From Zelonia costaricensis (taxonomy: Eukaryota; Euglenozoa; Kinetoplastea; Trypanosomatida; Trypanosomatidae), in contig JASAOO010003263.1 in assembly GCA_030849075.1 (NCBI GenBank), forward strand, positions 1 to 33,374: DNA of 33,374 nt, read 5' to 3'. The position numbers and the translations under genes are program-made. The notes beneath the pieces were generated by a model. The model made no database searches and had not been told where the DNA came from. It worked only from the letters and a program-made list of their open reading frames with translations. This document shows, piece after piece, positions 27,401 through 33,374 of this stretch (position 1 is the first letter of the stretch; every line of letters starts with the position of its first letter).

Positions 27401-30400
27401 CTGCAGCATCGTGCCCCACTGCTCCAGCACCTTGTCGTACTCGCCCAGCTCGCTCAAGCAGAGCATCAGCCGTGCATTCACCTCGATGCGCCGGTCGCGT
27501 CCGACGGCCTCCTCTGATTTTGAGAAGGACGTCGTGACGTCGCTGTTGGTCGTGTAGTGCAGCATGCGCGGCCAGCAGCGGCTGCCGTTCTTGTAGCCGT
27601 AGTTGCGCGAGAAGCTCTCGCCACTACTCGCCGCCGACGTCACGGCGTCCAGCTCCATCTCCTGCTGCGTCAGCTGCAGTGCCTCGGTGTAGCGGGCCAG
27701 CTTCACCAAGCTCGTCTGCAGGAGACTGCGCCGCTGCTCTTCGCTGGCCATGTTGAGGATGCCAACGGAGGAGTCGACCATGTGCAGCTCGCTGTAGAGC
27801 GAGATGAGCGACTCGACCGTGCCGACAGGGTCGTCGCGGTAGGCTGCCTCGCGCCAGAAGAGCGCCTTCGCGAGCATGCCGCGGTTCCACGCGCACTCTG
27901 ACAAGTCGTTGTACGAGATGAAGAGCGCCTCGCCGACGTGGTCCATGTACTCCACAATGCTCAGCAGCGTCGTGACCACCTCGGCCGGGACCGTCGTCGA
28001 CACCATGGCCTGGCGGAACGACTCGCGAAAGAAGTCCGTGATGGCCGTCTGCAGCGAGGAGCTGGCAAAGCTCCAGAGGGAGCGAAACGCAATCTGCAGC
28101 GTGTCCTGCACAAACTGCGGCGACTTCTCGACCAGCGGGGCGGCGTTGATGCCGATCGGCACAGCGGTGCACCGGAAGACCTGAAACGGCGACTCCTGCA
28201 GCACCGTGATGGCAAACTGATCCGCCCACTTGATCCACTCCTCCTTCGTCAGCGGCACCACCTTCATGGGGTTGATGAGCCGCTGCTCGTTGATCGGCAT
28301 CGTCCGCTCCTCGGACACCACCGCGTCGCCGCCGCTGCCGTCGTTGAGGGTGGCGTAGCTCCACACCTCGCCCATGCGCGACATGCTCTTCATCACCACC
28401 GACTCGCACGCCTTCAGGAGCGCCGTCACCTCCGCGTTCTGCTGCTGGGTGGCGGCCGGACTGCGGGCACAGCGCAGCCCACTGGCCACGCGGTTGTTCA
28501 TCAAGCCGAATTCCGTGTTCGAGATGCGGTAGTTCTTCAGCGCCTGCACAACGTACGTGGAGTGCTTGAGAAAGTTGCCCTGCAGCTCCTCGATGAGCAC
28601 GCAGAACACGCTCATGATGTTGTTGAAGAGCGCCGCGCTGTCACGGCCGCGCGTCTTGCGCGCCAGGTCGACGGACAGGCACGCCAGCAGGCACCGCACA
28701 ATTGCGCCAACGAGCTCGTCGACGTACAGCTTCAGGCAAATCTCTTTCAGCGTCACGACGCAGTGGATCACAAAGTCGAGCGGGTTCGCGGGGTTTTGAA
28801 TGGCGCCAAGCAGGTTGTCCACCGCCGCCTCCGTGCACGGCTGCAGGGAGTCGACGTGCCGGACAATGTACTCGAGCACTGCGTACTTGAGGTCGGCGCG
28901 CACGTCGGCGCGGTTGAGGGTGTCGAAGAGCTGCGGCAGGATGCGGGAGTGCTGCTGGCCGTAGTGGAGGTTGCCTGACGCCTCGAAGTTGGCGACAAAG
29001 GAGAGCATGCGGACGGCGAGGAAGCGGTAGTTGATTTGAAACTCCCAGATGCTGTCAAACACGCGGTAAATCTCGTTGACGTCGTTGAGCACCACGGCTC
29101 CGGCGTAGCGGATGATGTTGCAAAATTCGAACAGCACCGTCGCGAACAGGCGGCCGCCAGGGAGCTGCCGGATGACGCGGGCCAGCGGGCCAATCACGAT
29201 ACCGATCTCGCTCTTCGAGCACGGCACACGCTCGAAGATGTTCAGCATCGTCTGCACGCCGGTCCGCAGCAGCCCCTCACGGACCCCGGCGGAGCGCTTG
29301 TTCTCCGGGTCGAGCAGCGCCACGACGGCGCGGAGGACGATGCGGCAGCACTTGACGTGCGTCACGCGGTCGACCACGACGGTCGTCATCCCACCGGCCT
29401 TCTCCTCCTCGTTCTGGTTGAAGGACTGAAACACGTGCGAGTCGAGCGCGCCGACGATGCCGATGCAGCGCAGCGCCTCGAGGCGGATGTCGATGCTCTC
29501 CTCCGTCCGGTTCAGCACCGTGCAGAGCTGCTGAAAGAGCTGCGGGTAGAGGGCGTAGGGCGGCAACCCCTCCATCAGCGGCGTCAGCGTCGTGGAGAGG
29601 AAGCGCAGGCAGGAGAGGCGGATGGCGTGGTAGGAGCGGTCGGCCGGCAGGCTGTCGAGCAGCTCGCACACGAGGGCGACCTCGCGCTTGCACGACAGCG
29701 GCGCCGTGCCGAACTTGCGCAGCGCCGCCGCTACGGCGGTGCAGCAGTGCAGAAAGGAGAGAAGGATGCCGGAGCGGATGGAGAGGGTGCTGAAGTACGG
29801 CACGAGCGCCTCGCGGATGCCGTCGGTGAAGTTCACCACGAGCTGCGGCGCCCGCATCGCAATCGCCGCCAGCAGCCGGAAGCCGTTTTGCACCGTGTCC
29901 AGGTTGAACGTGGAGGCGATGAAGTGCAAGATGACCACCATCTCCTCGCGCAGCGCTGGAAGGATGTGCGACGGGTCGTAGCGGATCATCTGGCACAGCT
30001 GCTCCGTCGCCGCCACGCGGCAGTTGATGGACTCGTCGCCGAGGGCCGAGTAGAAGCGGAAGAGGTACTGCTGCTCGCTCAAGTAGGGGTAGAAGTCCTC
30101 TGTAAAGGCGCTCAGAATGGTCTGCCGCACCACCGGGTTGGGGTCCGAGAGCCCGACCACGAGCATGCGCGTGATGACGCTGTTGACGCACATTCGGCGC
30201 GCAATGCTCAAGTCCCCCTTCTCGCCGGGCGGGATGAGCAGCTTCACAATCGTGTAGATCGCGGCATTGCGCACGGCGACGCTGCTGTTGTCGATGAAGG
30301 GCAGCACCGACACGCGCAGGAAATCGCCCATGAGCTCTGAGTTGGAGAAGCCGAACTGCATCAAGGCGTTGAGGGCGACCGAGATCTGGTAGTCTGACGC

Positions 30401-31765
30401 GCCGACATCGGCAGAGCTCTCACGCACACGCGGCGCGTCCATCTGCTGACGGAAGGGCAGGCCGCACAGCGTGACGGAGATCATGTCAAGCAGCGACTCC
30501 TCCAGCTTCGCGCGGTACTGCGGGCTCGATGACTCGATGATGGCCCGCATGCACTCGATGAGCTCCGCCGACAGGCCCCACACAAAAACGTTCTCGATGC
30601 AGGCATCCACGTACTCTTCCATCTTGGCCGGCTTGCACTCCTTGCAGATGATGGAGAAGCACTGCAGCGCCTTCCAGCACGGGCTCGTCGACTCCTCGAA
30701 GATGCGCCGGATCACGTCGCACGTCTCGTCCACGAACGGCGCAAACTCGACCTTGCCCACGATCGGAATAATCTCAGAGAGCATCTCAAAGGCGGTGTTG
30801 CGCTGGATGTTGCGGTTGACGGAGTCGAGGGCGAAGCGCACGGCGTCCTTCAGCTGATTGGTGACAAACAGTGGCGTGTTGAAGCGGCAGAGAACAACGA
30901 GGCAGCGGAAGAGCAGCTCGCGCGTGTCGGCGTTGACGGCGGCGCCGGCGCCGACGATGTACGGCACAAGCAGAACCGCGAGGTCCTCATAGCGAAGGTT
31001 GGTGGTGCCGATGGAGTTGATGACAATCGGCTCAAACGCTAGGAGACCAGCAATGCGCTTGTCCTTGGACCTGGAGGAGAGGTTCGTCTTGAGGTGCTGC
31101 ATCAGCGCGTCACACGTGGCAGCGCGGACCGCGGCGGGGCGGTTCACGAGGAGCTTTGCGCACAGCGTGAAAAGACAGAGCGCGCGGGAGCGGACCTCCT
31201 CGTCGTGCACCGCCAGGCAGTCCCACACCTTCTCGAATACCTCCGAGAGGCGCGGGAGAATGACCATAGGAATCCGCAGCGCCACCTCCGTCAGAACGAG
31301 AATGCCACACACGCGCCGCGGCACGGACTTCGCGTCAGCCAGCGCGATCCACTCCAGCGTCTCGCCGATCTGGGCGCGCACAAAGTCTGTCGTCATGCTG
31401 TAGCCAAGCGTCTCGGCAAACGTCTTCGCCGCCGCTACAGCCACAGGAATCTCGTTGACGGCCATGAGGCAGAGTCGCAGGTAGCTGTTGCACTGCGAGA
31501 GCTGAATCGCAGACAGGTCCAAGCTGAGCAGGATGTCGAGCACCGTGAGCTCGCACAGCACGTCCAGGGACGTCCCGTTCACCACCTCGAAGTTCTCAAG
31601 GCACACGAGGAGCGAAGAGACGACGGTCTCGTACTCCTGCACGCTCTTGCCTTGCAGCTCCTTGGCCTGCTTCACACCCTCCGTCACAAAGGCGATGCGC
31701 TCATCGTGGCTGCTAGCGAGGGCCCGAATGGAGGCTGCCAGGCGCTCTGAATCGACCGACGTCAT
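24443..31765 (-). CDS. TOR2: TOR-family PI3K-related protein kinase, probably TOR2
   Basis: This gene encodes 2440 residues from the first ATG at 31765 (MTSVDSERLAAS) to TGA at 24443. Residues 1 to about 1250 are helical HEAT-type repeats, followed by a FAT region (about 1280-1850). An FRB domain occupies about 1900-2000 (YEQWYDKLEAAATAFFG to IQSAWKLYHSVY) and aligns with human mTOR without a gap. The kinase domain (about 2040-2340) has GLGDRHPNNIML with D2226 and N2231 and HIDFGDCFE with metal-binding D2245, so it should be active. The last 33 residues are a FATC domain ending in GWYPFW. TOR kinases control growth in response to nutrients; TORC2-type complexes also act on polarity and the cytoskeleton. 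Trypanosomatids have several TORs. The TOR2 call rests on linkage to CAF40, which I recall from T. brucei; TOR1 or TOR3 is less likely but not excluded by sequence alone. Confidence 0.95.
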   Translation of the reverse strand: MTSVDSERLAASIRALASSHDERIAFVTEGVKQAKELQGKSVQEYETVVSSLLVCLENFEVVNGTSLDVLCELTVLDILLSLDLSAIQLSQCNSYLRLCLMAVNEIPVAVAAAKTFAETLGYSMTTDFVRAQIGETLEWIALADAKSVPRRVCGILVLTEVALRIPMVILPRLSEVFEKVWDCLAVHDEEVRSRALCLFTLCAKLLVNRPAAVRAATCDALMQHLKTNLSSRSKDKRIAGLLAFEPIVINSIGTTNLRYEDLAVLLVPYIVGAGAAVNADTRELLFRCLVVLCRFNTPLFVTNQLKDAVRFALDSVNRNIQRNTAFEMLSEIIPIVGKVEFAPFVDETCDVIRRIFEESTSPCWKALQCFSIICKECKPAKMEEYVDACIENVFVWGLSAELIECMRAIIESSSPQYRAKLEESLLDMISVTLCGLPFRQQMDAPRVRESSADVGASDYQISVALNALMQFGFSNSELMGDFLRVSVLPFIDNSSVAVRNAAIYTIVKLLIPPGEKGDLSIARRMCVNSVITRMLVVGLSDPNPVVRQTILSAFTEDFYPYLSEQQYLFRFYSALGDESINCRVAATEQLCQMIRYDPSHILPALREEMVVILHFIASTFNLDTVQNGFRLLAAIAMRAPQLVVNFTDGIREALVPYFSTLSIRSGILLSFLHCCTAVAAALRKFGTAPLSCKREVALVCELLDSLPADRSYHAIRLSCLRFLSTTLTPLMEGLPPYALYPQLFQQLCTVLNRTEESIDIRLEALRCIGIVGALDSHVFQSFNQNEEEKAGGMTTVVVDRVTHVKCCRIVLRAVVALLDPENKRSAGVREGLLRTGVQTMLNIFERVPCSKSEIGIVIGPLARVIRQLPGGRLFATVLFEFCNIIRYAGAVVLNDVNEIYRVFDSIWEFQINYRFLAVRMLSFVANFEASGNLHYGQQHSRILPQLFDTLNRADVRADLKYAVLEYIVRHVDSLQPCTEAAVDNLLGAIQNPANPLDFVIHCVVTLKEICLKLYVDELVGAIVRCLLACLSVDLARKTRGRDSAALFNNIMSVFCVLIEELQGNFLKHSTYVVQALKNYRISNTEFGLMNNRVASGLRCARSPAATQQQNAEVTALLKACESVVMKSMSRMGEVWSYATLNDGSGGDAVVSEERTMPINEQRLINPMKVVPLTKEEWIKWADQFAITVLQESPFQVFRCTAVPIGINAAPLVEKSPQFVQDTLQIAFRSLWSFASSSLQTAITDFFRESFRQAMVSTTVPAEVVTTLLSIVEYMDHVGEALFISYNDLSECAWNRGMLAKALFWREAAYRDDPVGTVESLISLYSELHMVDSSVGILNMASEEQRRSLLQTSLVKLARYTEALQLTQQEMELDAVTSAASSGESFSRNYGYKNGSRCWPRMLHYTTNSDVTTSFSKSEEAVGRDRRIEVNARLMLCLSELGEYDKVLEQWGTMLQSCKDHEADADGSHVLYFVSQYAADASIRLQSWDTLENVLEWLPPDAVLYHVAKASLEVVRGNFDAALVAVTEGRKMLLEDLTSLLHESYARAYEGLVVAQQLTEVEEVIIAKQTQKALSSAAHIPHLCHLWEQRIRMMNATVPTWKQVLGIRGLLVSPHDDVKTRIQFTKLCRQENARQLERFTLDELLGVSNPTLEQLTSRSANPRVVMQYISYLSDTNALGPGSTFGTESDLIKKMIDTHTKAENSAVLARAYTRLGNKVDLIESVQCFKAATLYDPQWFVAWRRWAEANAELLQTKKGDETCRNAIEGFIRSIQLGTSDSTLIQDVLKLLTLWSTHCDRDHNLRELRERVFDVPSRVWHLVVPQLVARLDTGSDDSCRLVADVLTAVGYDYPHTLVYPLNLCTMSDSERRKKYSNEVLAKLQERYPVIVLQGRLMIDELIRVSALLYEQWYDKLEAAATAFFGRRSKEEMVRTLLPIHETLTRVPETVVESEFLSKYSKRLTEAREWLRSYSASRNIGDIQSAWKLYHSVYCDIDDQIKSSDTLQMQFCSPKLFEVRNLSIGIPDARPMRGESIAKVNRFQKDIMVIASKQRPKRIGVVTAEGKSQKFLLKGREDLRLDERVMQLFSLVNILMQSDSRTSKNFGFQIQRYSVTPLKDNVGIIGWVDGCDTLHEVVKHFRERKSIPVELEMRMLDQIITFDNSKAYDYLTIMSKVEVMEFIGDHTSGHDIRKAMWNTSPNCEIWYDRRRMYTTSLANMSIVGYVLGLGDRHPNNIMLQRTSGLVVHIDFGDCFEVAMTRDKFPEKVPFRLTRMLRSALDVSGVDGAFRACAETAMCVLREGSHSVLALLEAFIQDPLISWRLVNRPGQEPESSNDHKTIEEQVNIANMRNGVSAAHAESINGSIGQRNTGSFSVAKHLFGEEVDVVHQGVFIFNRLSSKLKGLDFISEETDPLDARTQVGQLIEEATDVTNVAQSWSGWYPFW

Positions 31766-31811
31766 CTGCGGTCGCGCCAAGTCGCTCTACAGGTGTATAG
31801 ATATGCGCCCG

Positions 31812-31813
31812 CT
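31812..31813 (-). promoter_or_regulatory. Trans-splice acceptor AG, TOR2
   Basis: On the minus strand GTCTTCTTTTTTTGTTGTTGCT (about 31842-31821) is followed by ACGCAAG. This first AG lies 46 bases before the ATG at 31765. Since the next AG in the leader is close to the ATG, the 5' leader is short. Confidence 0.6.
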
Positions 31814-32067
31814 TGCGTAGCAACAACAAAAAAAGAAGACACGGTGTGCGCCGTTTGAAGGGCCTGCACACACTGGCGCAGAGGGTGTGAGTGAAGGGCG
31901 CAGGCCCTCAACAAGAAGGAGAACCGCTCCTCTCCCCCCTTTACGCGTCTGTGACGAGCGGCAACCTCCGCTCGCGCCCGATACCTAAAACACGCTTGCC
32001 AAAGCGCCAACGATGAAAGCCGAGAAGACGCAGGAAAACCAGAAGTGGGAAAGATGGGGCCTAAATT

Positions 32068-32091
32068 AAACAAACAAACAAACAAACAAAC
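32068..32091. repeat. AAAC tetranucleotide microsatellite (six units)
   Basis: AAAC repeated six times on plus (GTTT on the transcribed strand), followed by CACACAAAAAC. Confidence 0.9.
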
Positions 32092-32717
32092 ACACAAAAA
32101 CAAAGCGTGCGGAGGTGTGGCGGCACAGGCCTCGGTGACGCCGATGTAGGGAAACGACAAGAGCAAAAACACACAAACCCGCACAGCGTGGCCGAGACGG
32201 AGAGTTTCAACAAGGTGCCCGGGAGAGAGGACCAGCTGCGTCAACGCACACAAACAGCCGACAACCAGAAAACGAGTGAGTGATGCGGGACGGACCGACA
32301 GCGCGTCGCTAAACGGTCGTTCACGCAAGACACGGCGCGTGGCACACACAAATGGAGCTGAGCAGCAGTTGCGACAGGACTGGCCCAACGCTATAGGAGA
32401 GGAAGGAAAAGAACAGGACAGGGAGCGGTTGCCGAGGCACTGCGTGATGTGGTGCTCGAACTCTGAGACGAAGAAGGGTGAAGTGGTGGTGGTGGGAAGG
32501 CGAGGAGGGAGGGGGAGAAGGAGATGGAGGTGCAACAGCGAGAGCGCCGTTCTTCGGCGAGGAATAAAGCCGCGAAGGCGGCGCGTGCAAGGGGCTTCGC
32601 TGGAGTGTGGCGAAGGTCAAGTTGCCTCGGCGCATGGAAGTACGTAGTCGCGCCGGTGTGCCGATGGTAGAGCGAGTACTGCAGACTGCCACGGGTCAGA
32701 CAGACATGCACAGGCCA

Positions 32718-32758
32718 ACACACACACGCACACACGCACACACACACACACACACACC
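32718..32758. repeat. CA dinucleotide microsatellite
   Basis: About 20 CA units over 41 bases, with two G interruptions; TG on the transcribed strand. Confidence 0.9.
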
Positions 32759-33374
32759 AGTACGCGAGCGATGGTGTCTGGCTCACCGCGGAACGCGGCG
32801 GCAGTTGCGTGCGGTCTACTTGACGAAAGAAGAAAAGGGGCACAGATCTAACAAGACTCCGCAGACTCACCTTGGCACGTTACCGCTGTGAGAGTACTCG
32901 AGACAGCGACCAATGAGGACTGCGCTGGGCTTGAAAGTGTGCGCCTAGGCACTGGACAGAACAAGCGAGTGTGGATTCACCCAGTTTGTGGGGTAGCGAG
33001 AAGAGACCAGGAGCAAAAAAAAAAGCAAAATTGAGTAGGAGATCATCAAGAGGTGCGCGACGGAGCGGGAGCGTGAGACAGGACGGGACCCGGGTTCGAT
33101 GGTGAGAGGGGTGTGTCGCCTGGGAAGATGTGCGCGCAAGGCTAGTCGCATCAACGCCGACGTGGCCTCTTGCCACGCAGAGGCGACAGCGCTGCGGCAG
33201 GCGTCGGTTGGAAGTGCGCCGGCTCTCAAAGACACAAGTCAATTTATTCACTTTTTCTGGACCGAGTTGGGGCATCGCAGGAGCCGAGTCCCGGATATCA
33301 CAACAAGAGGTCGGCTCGAAAGACAGATAGCGTCGACACACATCATCACTGGAGCGGGATAAGCTGGGACTTCG

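Larger units (their letters stand above)
31766..33374. other. Upstream spacer of TOR2, right end of window
   Basis: About 1.6 kb holding the TOR2 leader and, beyond it, probable 3' untranslated sequence of the next gene upstream, which lies outside the window. Frames at 31762-32535, 32391-32870 and 32880-33341 (minus) are low-complexity and lack domains, so I do not call them. Two microsatellites are listed separately. Confidence 0.55.

Noticed and set aside
24707..30340. Long plus-strand open frames inside TOR2 (24707-25828, 26420-27517, 27938-28978, 29036-30340)
   Set aside because: They are antisense shadows of a G/C-third-position gene. Their products are His/Arg/Val/Asp-rich, without domains, and the minus-strand frame encodes a full kinase.
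31766..32870. Minus-strand frames upstream of TOR2 (31762-32535, 32391-32870)
   Set aside because: They overlap the TOR2 start or translate microsatellites (Cys-Val runs from the CA repeat), so they are spurious.
33080..33115. GGGTTCGATGG resembling a tRNA T-loop
   Set aside because: No matching acceptor, D or anticodon stem could be found around it, so I do not call a tRNA.

Overview
The window looks like nuclear DNA of a trypanosomatid, most likely from the Leishmaniinae (Leishmania, Leptomonas, Crithidia and relatives). All eleven convincing genes are intronless, lie head to tail on the minus strand, and are G/C-rich at third codon positions. They are separated by 0.6-1.8 kb spacers, most of which carry a pyrimidine tract followed by AG (on the minus strand) just upstream of the start codon. 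This is the layout of a polycistronic unit matured by trans-splicing. The TOR2-like kinase next to CAF40 matches the order I recall from Trypanosoma brucei chromosome 4; this is from memory and was not searched.

In transcription order (right to left) the genes are: a TOR2-like PI3K-related kinase (31765-24443), an SSNA1/DIP13 coiled-coil protein (23446-23120), the CCR4-NOT subunit CAF40/RCD1 with a polyglutamine tract (22148-21102), an RNA-binding protein with two or three RRMs (20086-18911), a small four-span membrane protein (17105-16746), a WD40-type propeller protein (16037-15060), a Myb/SANT-like protein (14049-12949), an acireductone-dioxygenase-like cupin with a coiled-coil extension and lost metal ligands (12106-11267), an unrecognised 567-residue protein (10177-8474), a divergent cyclic-nucleotide-binding-domain protein (7858-5450) and a short-form glutamate 5-kinase (4690-3896).

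The left 3.9 kb holds no gene I can support. Between about 2.47 and 2.73 kb the pyrimidine-rich strand changes from plus (left) to minus (right), as expected where two polycistronic units converge. A 210-base island with coding-like composition sits at that point. The right 1.6 kb is the TOR2 5' leader plus intergenic microsatellites.

The genes do not form a pathway; neighbours in such units are usually functionally unrelated. The most interesting points are proteins with altered active or binding sites: the cupin without its metal site, the CNB domain without its phosphate-binding signature but joined to a nucleoside-phosphorylase-like tail, and a TOR kinase with a changed rapamycin-binding surface and a cysteine-free FATC tail. 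I saw no mobile element, CRISPR array, tRNA or rRNA.
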